Notes under the pieces: generated by a model
Seen by the model: only the letters and a program-made list of their open reading frames with translations
Told to the model about the DNA's origin: nothing
Database searches by the model: none
In this document: positions 35,514 to 42,820 of the stretch, piece after piece
Numbering within the stretch: the first letter of the stretch is position 1
Layout of the letters: each line of letters begins with the position of its first letter
Program-made: the position numbers and the translations under genes
Assembly (NCBI GenBank): GCA_016718275.1
Contig: JADKEA010000019.1
Span: forward strand, 516,001-580,000
Direction of reading: 5' to 3'
Length of the DNA stretch: 64,000 nt
Source of the DNA: Candidatus Villigracilis affinis
GTDB taxonomy: Bacteria; Chloroflexota; Anaerolineae; Anaerolineales; Villigracilaceae

Positions 35514-36353
35514 TTATTTCAAGATGCCGCTTCCACCGGCCAATTTGCTTTCAGGCTTGCCTGACTTCCATGCATAATAGCCAAGCCCTGCGCCGCCCAA
35601 CAGAAGCAGGCCTCCGATAATGCCGAATATGGGGGATGTCCCTGAATCGGCTTGGTCGGCTGCGCCTGGATCCACCACTACATCTTTCCTTTGCACGCCG
35701 AATGGTACTTCGGCACGGTCGCCAGCATTGACATCCAGTGAATAGTTCAGGTCCACGGTGGGATTATAGTTATCTGGAATACCCACGGTGATGTTGTAAT
35801 TGCCTTCGGGGACATCCAGAAAGCAAATGCCCTGATATACATCAGGATCGGCAGGGATAAATGTCTCTTGTGCTGCGGAATACTCGCCGTTATTTTCCGT
35901 CACACTGACCGCTCCCCCGGCAACGGCAGGTTCGGTTTCCTGGCGGAGTGCATCACCGTTGGTGTCTTCGAAGAGCAGGACGCATATTTCAGTTGTACCA
36001 GTGAACGGCGTGGGGGTGACCGTGGGAGGGAGAGGCGTGGGGGAGGGACCTGCTGTTGGTGTTCCCACGATCGAAACGATACTAATCAGTAATTCCTGTC
36101 CCTCGGTCAGGCTGCAATTTTCATCCAACTCTTTGTTCAACTGGCGGAGTTGTTCGATGGTAATCCCATGCAAAGCAGCCACACGGAAACAGTTATCGCC
36201 TGCTTTTACAATATAAAGGATACGACCATCGATAAGCGGAGTAGCAGTGGGGTCGGTTTGTTGCATGTTGGGGGCAGCATTTGCGGGCAGCCACAGGCCG
36301 AACAAAACCAAGCAGGTTAATGTGAATAAGATAAATAAGCGCTTTGGATTCAT
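35514..36353 (-). CDS. LysM-domain surface protein with C-terminal membrane anchor
   Basis: 279 aa from ATG 36353. Signal peptide (FILFTLTCLVLFGLWLPANA), then a LysM domain at about 45-95 (YIVKAGDNCFRVAALHG, GQELLI) that binds peptidoglycan or chitin-like glycans. After a Pro/Thr linker an SdrD-B/Cna-B-like beta sandwich follows (LFEDTNGDALRQETEPAVAG ... FLDVPEGNYNITVG). A C-terminal helix GIIGGLLLLGGAGLGYYAWK and basic tail anchor it. No sortase LPxTG is seen. Placement beside a run of cell-wall enzymes supports an envelope role. Confidence 0.82.
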   Translation of the reverse strand: MNPKRLFILFTLTCLVLFGLWLPANAAPNMQQTDPTATPLIDGRILYIVKAGDNCFRVAALHGITIEQLRQLNKELDENCSLTEGQELLISIVSIVGTPTAGPSPTPLPPTVTPTPFTGTTEICVLLFEDTNGDALRQETEPAVAGGAVSVTENNGEYSAAQETFIPADPDVYQGICFLDVPEGNYNITVGIPDNYNPTVDLNYSLDVNAGDRAEVPFGVQRKDVVVDPGAADQADSGTSPIFGIIGGLLLLGGAGLGYYAWKSGKPESKLAGGSGILK

Positions 36354-36374
36354 GCGCAAAATTATATCAGGCAT

Positions 36375-36543
36375 TGTGTACCCGCGCTTCGGCTGTGAGA
36401 AGAAAAATCCTTTGTCTCTACTTTTGGCGCAAAGCCTTCATTCTAAGCAGAGTAAGTGTTCGTTGAGCGAAGGGCTCGGGAGGCAAGTGCTGGAAAAGCG
36501 AGGTAGGACCGGGCCCAAAAACTGTGTAACATCGGTTAATAAA
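36375..36543. other. Intergenic region, no gene recognised
   Basis: GC-rich patches such as GAGCGAAGGGCTCGG and GGTAGGACCGGGCCC could pair locally, but I find no known RNA family, ribosome site or protein here. Confidence 0.4.
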
Positions 36544-36576
36544 AATCTTCGGAAGTCATTGAGACTTCCGAAGATT
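36544..36576 (-). terminator. Terminator of the LURP-one operon
   Basis: AATCTTCGGAAGTC (36544-36557) and GACTTCCGAAGATT (36563-36576) form a perfect 14-bp stem; on the minus strand TTTTTATT follows. Confidence 0.9.
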
Positions 36577-36589
36577 GAAAGTGAAAATT

Positions 36590-37009
36590 TTATTCGTCGC
36601 CGCCTGCGCTGCCGGGTTGTTCCACCCGCACCAGTTCACCGTGGTAGTTGATGACCACTTTGAAACCCATCATACCGAGATAGGCGCGCATATCTTCGGG
36701 GATGCCGGTCTGCATCAGCGTATCGAATTGTTTGTCGATATTCTTCAACTGCTGTTCGATGATCGCTTTGGAGAAAGGATCTTCCTGGCCGAGCATTTTG
36801 GCGGTCTGTTCCGAAAGGATGTCTTCACTGCCTTTCATCATTTCCGCCATTTGAGCGAGCACGGCGCGGTCGATCTGTTCAGCAGGGATGTGACGACGGA
36901 ATCCCGCATCATCGACTACGTAGCAGGGTTCGCTCCCGATAAACGAGCTTTCTGCGGGGCGCCCATCTTCATCTATGACGAGTCCGGCGAAAAGAGGCTG
37001 ATTGGGCAT
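36590..37009 (-). CDS. Conserved hypothetical protein, 139 aa
   Basis: Soluble protein from ATG 37009, 7 bases after the LURP-one gene ends and followed by a strong terminator. It starts with a strand pair FAGLVIDEDGRPAESSFIG and CYVVDDAGFRRHIPAEQ, then helices rich in Met/Gln/Glu, including LSEQTAKMLGQEDPFSKAII, and ends in a short strand and an acidic GGDE tail. No family is recognised. Linkage with the LURP-one gene suggests a joint function. Confidence 0.65.
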   Translation of the reverse strand: MPNQPLFAGLVIDEDGRPAESSFIGSEPCYVVDDAGFRRHIPAEQIDRAVLAQMAEMMKGSEDILSEQTAKMLGQEDPFSKAIIEQQLKNIDKQFDTLMQTGIPEDMRAYLGMMGFKVVINYHGELVRVEQPGSAGGDE

Positions 37010-37016
37010 GGGAGAA

Positions 37017-37592
37017 TTAACCCTGCCTGCCTTCAACTGCGGCGAGGAGGATTCCTGCGGCAAGCCCCATGCGACGATCCAGCAGGCGGCCAATATCCAT
37101 GCTGAAATCCAGGTTCAATTCGTAGGTGAAGGGATTGAAATTCTGTTTGAGGTCAGCCACGCGGTTCGTGCCGAGGGTGATATCGTAGTTTTGCGGGATG
37201 AGGTTGCTCAGGAAGCGGCGCAGCAAAGCCATGCCCATGCTGTCTTCGAAGAGTTTTCCGATGAGGTTGTCGCCCACATCGAGGATCTCCCACTCATCGC
37301 GCAAAATGGATGCGAGTCCTTTGCGGCGGAGTGCACCGACCTTTTGACCGGTGGCGCTGTCAACGACATCGTAGGCAGCGGAGAAATCAATGATCTGACG
37401 GGCTTTGATCATCAACACTTCCTGTGTTTTGCTTTCATCCGAATATACGCGGATATCTTCGCGGATCTTGAACATTTTTTGCTCGCTGTACAACACCAGT
37501 CTGTTGCTCGGATCGAAGAAGCGGAATTTTCCAGCCAGCGCAAAGACCTGACGCTTGAGCAGATATTGATTGAATTGAAATGCGGGATTCAT
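37017..37592 (-). CDS. LURP-one-related (YxjI/scramblase-like) protein
   Basis: 191 aa matching the Tubby-C-like/LURP-one fold: RQVFALAGKFRFFDPSNRLV, LYSEQKMFKIREDIRVY, VLMIKARQIIDFSAAYDV and LRRKGLASILRDEWEILD follow the typical strand order. The fold binds membranes or lipids in plants and animals; in bacteria the role is unknown. There is a hydrophobic C-terminal helix (GLAAGILLAAVE). It begins the two-gene operon ending at 36590. Confidence 0.82.
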   Translation of the reverse strand: MNPAFQFNQYLLKRQVFALAGKFRFFDPSNRLVLYSEQKMFKIREDIRVYSDESKTQEVLMIKARQIIDFSAAYDVVDSATGQKVGALRRKGLASILRDEWEILDVGDNLIGKLFEDSMGMALLRRFLSNLIPQNYDITLGTNRVADLKQNFNPFTYELNLDFSMDIGRLLDRRMGLAAGILLAAVEGRQG

Positions 37593-37622
37593 AATTAGCT
37601 CCTGATATTAACCAAAATAAAA

Positions 37623-38648
37623 TTAAACGATTTGAACGCGGGTTCCTTCACCCGGCACGTGCAGGTAATCTTCACTGGGGGCGAGGTTGGGTCGGCTCCA
37701 GCGATATACCCATTTTGCATCTTCTGAAGGCAGGTTTACGCAGCCATGACTGCGCGGACGACCATAATCATTGTGCCAGTAGGTCCCGTGAAAAGCATTG
37801 CCATAGCCTGTAAAGAAGGTACACCACGGCACGCCGGGCAGATCATAGTAATTCTTGATTCCTTCCTCGTCCTGATTCGTCATATGGACGGATGGGCCTT
37901 TATGATAAGTGAGGAATTCACCCGTTGGGGTGCGTGTACCTTTTGATCCGCTGGAACAACGCGATTGGAATACCATGGTGCTTCCTTCAAAGGCGGTGAC
38001 CATTTGCGCGCCGAGGTCTACGTGGATCAGTTTTTCGGATTCGGGCACATCCGGTGAAAGCAGGGTCAATTCTTCGTTGGGGATCAGGCGCAGGTTGTAA
38101 TGCGGTACGTAGAAGGATTTCTTGATGTGGTTGTCGAAGATCTCGTACCAGATGCTTTTCTCTTCACGCGTCACGACGACTTTCTTCACCCAATGGGTGC
38201 TGCCATAATACAAACGATATCCGTTCTTGGCATACGTAAATGGGATCAGACGGGTTTCGCTCATCGGTACAACGATCTCGCCGAGCTGGCCTTCTGCTGG
38301 GATCTCGTACACAGGCTTTTGGAGTCTGGTTTCCACGGGTTGCAGCCAGCCGGAGTAGGTGTAACCACCGTCCAATTGATACCAGGCTTTGTTAAAGGGA
38401 TTGCCTTCATCGCCTTCCACTTCGGCTCTGAGTTCGACCACTTGATCGATGCCGTAAAGATGCAGTTCCTTTGCTTTGAATGACGGTGCATCGTAAAGCG
38501 GAACGCCGCTCCAGGTGATGCGTCCCTGCGAGGAGGGGGGAGCGGCCAAGGCACGGTCAATGCCCATTTCGGAGAGAGCCAGCGCGAGTGCGCCAGAAGC
38601 GGACAGTTTCAAAAAGTCGCGGCGGGAAAGGTTAAGTTTGTTCATCAT
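37623..38648 (-). CDS. L,D-transpeptidase (YkuD), Tat-exported, copy 1
   Basis: 341 aa. A twin-arginine signal (SRRDFLKLSASGALALAL) suggests folding before export. Two SH3-like segments (about 45-110 and 120-190) precede the YkuD domain. The catalytic motif is YGRPRSHGCVNLPSED (Cys nucleophile in SHGC), with the upstream His in FHGTYWHNDY. These enzymes form 3-3 peptidoglycan crosslinks or attach proteins to the wall. It is the last of three consecutive YkuD genes on this strand, with 32 bases to its neighbour. Confidence 0.92.
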   Translation of the reverse strand: MMNKLNLSRRDFLKLSASGALALALSEMGIDRALAAPPSSQGRITWSGVPLYDAPSFKAKELHLYGIDQVVELRAEVEGDEGNPFNKAWYQLDGGYTYSGWLQPVETRLQKPVYEIPAEGQLGEIVVPMSETRLIPFTYAKNGYRLYYGSTHWVKKVVVTREEKSIWYEIFDNHIKKSFYVPHYNLRLIPNEELTLLSPDVPESEKLIHVDLGAQMVTAFEGSTMVFQSRCSSGSKGTRTPTGEFLTYHKGPSVHMTNQDEEGIKNYYDLPGVPWCTFFTGYGNAFHGTYWHNDYGRPRSHGCVNLPSEDAKWVYRWSRPNLAPSEDYLHVPGEGTRVQIV

Positions 38649-38680
38649 TATTTTTTGCAGACGATTTTCCAGTCATATTC

Positions 38681-39700
38681 TTACAGGACGATTTCCACTT
38701 TGGTGCCCACGCCGCCGAAGGAAAATTCCTTGTTCATGGAAACCTGCGGTGCGGACCAGCGGTACAGCCACTTCGCGGTTGACATGGAGAGGTTGATACA
38801 GCCGTGCGAACGCGGGCGGCCGAAGTCATTGTGCCAGAAGGTGCCGTGGAACGAAATGCCCCCTTCGGTTATGTATTGCACCCAGGGAACGCCGGGCAGG
38901 TCGAAGCCGCTCGCGGCGATATCGCCTGCGGCCATGTGGCGTGATGGACGTTTGTAGTAGGTGATGAATGCGCCCTGCGGGGTGGTGTAGGTGCCCACAC
39001 GGAAGATGCCGCCCGTGGATACCGCTGCGACGAATATGGGCAGGTCGTTTTCATAGGCGACGAGCATTTGCTCATCCAATTGCACCTGGATCTTTTTTTT
39101 GTCTACATCAGGGGAGATGGGAGCGAGTTCGGCTTCGCTCATGGGGCGCATGTGTTCGGCGCGGGCGTAATACAGTTTGTCGAATTTGTCGTCGCGGACC
39201 TGATACCAGACCTGACCATCTTCCGCAGTGACGACGGCCTTCGCCCAGTGGGTGGTTTCGTAATACATGCGGTAAGCCACTTTGGATGTTTTATCGGGCG
39301 CTTCGTAGGCATCAGTGTAGGGCACGCTGATCTCGGTGAGTATACCGTCTTTGGGAAGGTTCAATTGCGGCGCGTTGAGCAGGGTGCGCACGGGTTGAAT
39401 ATTGCCCGAATAAACATAGCCTTCCTTGCCGATCTCGTACCATACGCGGTTGTGCGAGTTGACATCGTCGCTGATGACGGCATTGGTGATGTTGAGCAAT
39501 TTATCGCGGTGACAAAAGGTGACTTGTGTGGCTTCGGTGGATGGCTTGTCGTACATCCAGACCATGCGCGTGGTGACACGTCCCTGCACGGTGGCAAAGG
39601 GATCGTCAAAATGAAAATTGAGCGGAGGGGTCAACAAACCAGCAAGACCCAATCCGCCCAGTTTTAGAAAATCACGTCGCGATATTTTGGATGACTTCAT
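38681..39700 (-). CDS. L,D-transpeptidase (YkuD), Tat-exported, copy 2
   Basis: 339 aa, close paralogue of the gene at 37623: Tat signal ISRRDFLKLGGLGLAGLL, then SH3-like repeats (WYEIGKEGYVYSGNIQPV; WYQVRDDKFDKLYYARAEHM) and a YkuD domain with FHGTFWHNDFGRPRSHGC and INLSMSTAKWLYRW. Both copies share the ending EFSFGG/DYLHVPGEGTRVQIV-type. Start ATG 39700 encodes MKSSKISRRDF. A tandem duplication is the simplest explanation of the pair. Confidence 0.92.
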   Translation of the reverse strand: MKSSKISRRDFLKLGGLGLAGLLTPPLNFHFDDPFATVQGRVTTRMVWMYDKPSTEATQVTFCHRDKLLNITNAVISDDVNSHNRVWYEIGKEGYVYSGNIQPVRTLLNAPQLNLPKDGILTEISVPYTDAYEAPDKTSKVAYRMYYETTHWAKAVVTAEDGQVWYQVRDDKFDKLYYARAEHMRPMSEAELAPISPDVDKKKIQVQLDEQMLVAYENDLPIFVAAVSTGGIFRVGTYTTPQGAFITYYKRPSRHMAAGDIAASGFDLPGVPWVQYITEGGISFHGTFWHNDFGRPRSHGCINLSMSTAKWLYRWSAPQVSMNKEFSFGGVGTKVEIVL

Positions 39701-39712
39701 TTATTAATGATT

Positions 39713-39802
39713 GGGTGCGTCGCACCAAACGGGTGAGATTTTTCTCTTAATCAGTGGAATCTAACGGGTTGATTTATCTTATTGATTAAGGTGCGACGCA
39801 CT
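39713..39802. repeat. MITE-like 90-bp element with GGTGCG palindromic ends (copy 2)
   Basis: Ends GGTGCGTCGCACC (39714-39726) and GGTGCGACGCAC (39790-39801) are inverted copies. The interior (AACGGGTGAGATTT, CTTAATCAG) matches the minus strand of the copy at 27618-27707. It lies between two minus-strand L,D-transpeptidase genes, possibly in their transcript. Confidence 0.7.
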
Positions 39803-39816
39803 CTATTTTTGAGGAT

Positions 39817-40791
39817 CTAATAATGCACATTCACCACCGTCCCTACTGACGAGAAGTTATACAACCACTCGGCATCGGGGATGGTGAGGTTGACACAGCC
39901 GTGACTCATGGGCGTGCCGAAGTTGTTATGCCAATACGTGCCATGCAATCCATAGCTGCCGTAGAAATACATAATGTAGGGGACATCGGGCAGGTAATAC
40001 CCAGGTCCAGACATTGCGGCGGAGCGCAGCTTGACCCAGACCTTGTATTTGCCTGTCACAGTGGGGGTTTGCCAGGTACCCGTGGAAACGACAAATGAAT
40101 TCACCAGCGTATCGCCTGCATAGGCATAGACACGCTGCTGCGAAAGGTCAACATCGATCCAGTGTTCGCCGCCGTTATCTGTGCCGATCGAAACAGGGAC
40201 ATTCGCAACGGCGGTCGGGGCGGTGTATTCGGGCGTGGGGGTATCTGCAACGATCTCGGCCAGCACGGTTCCAGACTCGCTGCTTGTTTCGGGTTGAGCC
40301 GCTGCCTGTTCGGCAGGCGGAACATCTGTCGGCGCGGTGACGACCGCGGCTTCGGCGCTGGTGTTCTCTGCTGGGACGATTGCCACTTCAAGGGTGGGTT
40401 CAACGATCGGCGCAACGACTTGCGGCTGCGGTTCCTGCACCGTGTTTTCCACGGGCAGCGCTGGGAGTGTGGCGGTGGGCATCGCAACTTCAATCAACGG
40501 TTGCTGCACAACTGCGGAGGATGGCTTGGCAATACTTACCTGAGCAAAGGGCTGCCGCACAGGCTGGGCCGGCTGAACCGACGGCGCGCTATTTAGAATC
40601 GATGCAAGTACGGGCGAGTTGATCGCCGACCATGCCGCGAATGCAAAAACTGTGCAGCCCACCAGGACGAGGAGGATGGGAAGCAACAGACCGCGTTTCT
40701 TTTTTCCGCTTCCTGCGTTGACCTTGGCCTGCTTCTGTTTCTCCGGGCTGGGGCGGCCGTTTGAGTTGTTGGTTGGTAAGCGATTGTTCAT
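39817..40791 (-). CDS. L,D-transpeptidase (YkuD), membrane-anchored, copy 3
   Basis: 324 aa. N-terminal basic segment KKKRGLLLPILLVLVGCTVF and helix (about 33-55) form a signal anchor instead of a Tat signal. A long Pro/Ala/Val/Thr/Glu-rich linker (about 65-200) probably spans the wall. The YkuD domain (about 205-324) has HWIDVDLSQQRVYAYAGD, FHGTYWH-type LHGTYWHNNFGTPMSHGC and VNLTIPDAEWLYNF. It differs from the two Tat-type copies in export mode and lacks their SH3-like repeats. Confidence 0.92.
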   Translation of the reverse strand: MNNRLPTNNSNGRPSPEKQKQAKVNAGSGKKKRGLLLPILLVLVGCTVFAFAAWSAINSPVLASILNSAPSVQPAQPVRQPFAQVSIAKPSSAVVQQPLIEVAMPTATLPALPVENTVQEPQPQVVAPIVEPTLEVAIVPAENTSAEAAVVTAPTDVPPAEQAAAQPETSSESGTVLAEIVADTPTPEYTAPTAVANVPVSIGTDNGGEHWIDVDLSQQRVYAYAGDTLVNSFVVSTGTWQTPTVTGKYKVWVKLRSAAMSGPGYYLPDVPYIMYFYGSYGLHGTYWHNNFGTPMSHGCVNLTIPDAEWLYNFSSVGTVVNVHY

Positions 40792-40944
40792 GGGTCACCT
40801 TCAATAAATAAAACGATTCTCTCAAAAAAACATTGGGACAATGCGAGCGGAGTGACGAGTGATTTCCGAGAAACGCCATCCTTTGGCTTTTTCAGGATGG
40901 GACAATTGAATTATACGCCTTCGACGTGCGAAACGATTCGTTTT

Positions 40945-41706
40945 TTACCATTGAATATCCACTGGGGTGCCGACATCGGCCCAGTCGTAGAGCAGTTGAG
41001 ATTCGTAGCTGCCGAGCACCACACAGCCGTAGGAGATGGGAATGCCGAGATAGCCAGACCATAAGGTCGCGCCGTTCGAGAGGATCGGCAGGGCGTGGAT
41101 TCCGTTTTCGAGGCTGCCCGCCCAGTAGATGCCGAGCCAGTTGGGCATCCAGATATCCCAGGTGGCGCCGTAGGCATTGGGAATTTTGTCGAGCACGCTG
41201 AACGAGCCGACGCGGGTGGCGTTGTTCATGCCTGTGGATGAGACAAAACTGTATACCAGCATGTCGCCTTCATAGACGTACATGTGCTGTTCTGAGATGT
41301 CAACGAGGATGTATTTGTTCCCACCATATCCCGGGGCGGAAATTTCAATCGGTTGTGTAACAGGCGCGGGGTAGTCAATGACCGCTGCCTCCTCCACGAT
41401 CTCGGCAATGACCATCGCTTCAGTCGTCGCTGTGGATTCGGCAGTCGGTGCGGATTCCAAAGTTAAAGTTGGGGAAGCGGTTGGCAGGTCGGTGGGCGCG
41501 GCGGTGGTGACGGTGTAAGTAGGCTTTGCGATCTGCGCGAAGGCAAAGGCTTGTGCGCGGACGGTTGGGGTGGGGGGCGTCGTCAGGCCGAGTGCGGGGG
41601 AGTTGGTTGCCGTCCATGCTGCGGCGAGGGCCACCAGAGCGATCAAGACGAAGATCGAAATGGGAATCAGCAAACTGCGTCGCGGGAGGGCGGGGGATTT
41701 TTTCAT
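40945..41706 (-). CDS. L,D-transpeptidase-like protein with SYGC in place of SHGC
   Basis: 253 aa, N-terminal helix (LLIPISIFVLIALVALAAAW), Thr/Ala/Pro-rich linker, then a YkuD-fold domain (about 125-253): KYILVDISEQHMYVYEGDML, VSSTGMNNATRVGSFSVLDK, then YLGIPISYGCVVLGSYES. The Cys nucleophile is kept, but the invariant-type His before Gly-Cys is Tyr. An upstream His (NGIHALPI) remains. Either a specialised or sortase-like use of the YkuD fold or a weakened enzyme. The start overlaps the amidase stop by 4 bases (ATGA), so the two are coupled. Confidence 0.8.
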   Translation of the reverse strand: MKKSPALPRRSLLIPISIFVLIALVALAAAWTATNSPALGLTTPPTPTVRAQAFAFAQIAKPTYTVTTAAPTDLPTASPTLTLESAPTAESTATTEAMVIAEIVEEAAVIDYPAPVTQPIEISAPGYGGNKYILVDISEQHMYVYEGDMLVYSFVSSTGMNNATRVGSFSVLDKIPNAYGATWDIWMPNWLGIYWAGSLENGIHALPILSNGATLWSGYLGIPISYGCVVLGSYESQLLYDWADVGTPVDIQW

Positions 41707-42563
41707 GGGAAAAAGGTGGGGATGGCGGTGGGCAGGACGCTTTCGTTGTTCATGAAGCAGAGAATGCCCTGGGTCACGCCTTCGGCGACCAGCGGCGTAT
41801 CTTCCGTGAGAATTTCGCGGTCGAGGTTGAGGAAGCCTGTTTCAATGATGGCGGTGATGGTGTTGGGATCGATTTCGGAGAAGGCGTGATATTCGCGCAT
41901 ATCGCCAGTGATGCTGTTGGCGTGGAAGATCATGCCGGTGATGCGTTCGTAACGGTCTACGAGGCAGGAGTTCAGGCGTTGGGCGCGGTTGACATCGCGC
42001 GTTTCAAGTGAGGACGCCACTTTGAAGCCCGTCGCTTCATCGTTGACGTATTCGCATGAGTCGTTGTGAATGGAAACGAGCGCCACGGCGCGGTAGCCGT
42101 TGAGACGCGTATCGAATTCGTTGAGCAGATCCACCTGATAACCTTGCGCTTCGAGGCTTTTTTGCACAAGGGTGGCGATCTCAAAATTGACGTCGGCTTC
42201 TTTCAGATCCACCTCGCCGTTTTCGTCGTAGCAGACTGCGCCCGAGTCGTTTCCATTGTGACCTGCGACGATTCCGATCCTTAACTGGGGCTGGGGCGAA
42301 GTGATGACGGTGTTCTGCCCCGCCTGCGGAGTGAGGATGAGGTTGAGCTGGTCTTGCAAATTGCTGGCGAACAGGCTGTTGGGAGTCCATGCGGTGAAGA
42401 GGGTCGCCAGCAACACAGCGACTCCCAGTGTGGTGGCAAAGGCATTCACCGCGCGCGGCTTGCGGACGGCAGGCTTGGCCTGTGGAGCCTCGCGCACCTC
42501 TTGTTCGGGCGCGGGCGGTTTTGATTCAGTTTCAGGAATGGGCTGCGGGTTTGTAGATTCCAT
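41703..42563 (-). CDS. N-acetylmuramoyl-L-alanine amidase (Amidase_3), membrane-anchored
   Basis: 286 aa zinc amidase cutting the bond between MurNAc and the stem peptide. Membrane helix about 45-67 (TTLGVAVLLATLFTAW) after a Pro/Glu-rich cytoplasmic start. The catalytic domain (about 92-280) shows the zinc residues in GIVAGHNGNDSGAVC, DLKEADVN and VSIHNDSCE, and the catalytic Glu in AIIETGFLNLD. It is coupled to the SYGC-type transpeptidase gene by a 4-base overlap. Confidence 0.9.
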   Translation of the reverse strand: MESTNPQPIPETESKPPAPEQEVREAPQAKPAVRKPRAVNAFATTLGVAVLLATLFTAWTPNSLFASNLQDQLNLILTPQAGQNTVITSPQPQLRIGIVAGHNGNDSGAVCYDENGEVDLKEADVNFEIATLVQKSLEAQGYQVDLLNEFDTRLNGYRAVALVSIHNDSCEYVNDEATGFKVASSLETRDVNRAQRLNSCLVDRYERITGMIFHANSITGDMREYHAFSEIDPNTITAIIETGFLNLDREILTEDTPLVAEGVTQGILCFMNNESVLPTAIPTFFP

Positions 42564-42615
42564 GTTCTATGGCGTAATCTTACCGCAAAAACGGGCAGTG
42601 AGAAAAAGGCTTGGC

Positions 42616-42777
42616 CTAAAATTTGTATGCGGGTTTGCTTGCTTTATGTTGCTGTAGAGGAGTTGTCCATAGATCGCCGCCGGGGACGGCGGCTTGAGCG
42701 GGGGAAAAGATAGAAGGAATCAAAAACAGAACCAATACTTTCCAAATAAATCGTTCGCCATTGAAATTCGTGCTCAT
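42616..42777 (-). CDS. Small putative secreted peptide, 53 aa
   Basis: Starts at ATG 42777 with AAGGAG 8 bases upstream. It encodes a basic start (STNFNGERF), a hydrophobic core FIWKVLVLFLIPSIF, a signal-peptidase-like site SPAQA-A, and about 26 mature residues (VPGGDLWTTPLQQHKASK...). It has no recognised relatives in my reading. It could be a genuine secreted peptide, or the N-terminal stump of a longer surface protein. It follows the lipoprotein gene at 42821. Confidence 0.45.
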   Translation of the reverse strand: MSTNFNGERFIWKVLVLFLIPSIFSPAQAAVPGGDLWTTPLQQHKASKPAYKF

Positions 42778-42820
42778 TGCAGATCTCCTTAGTTTACAGA
42801 ATACTTCATTCATGCAGCTA

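Noticed and set aside
36375..36543. Structured RNA (RNase P- or 6S-like) in a GC-rich intergenic stretch
   Set aside because: No consistent long pairing and none of the conserved blocks of these RNAs could be placed.
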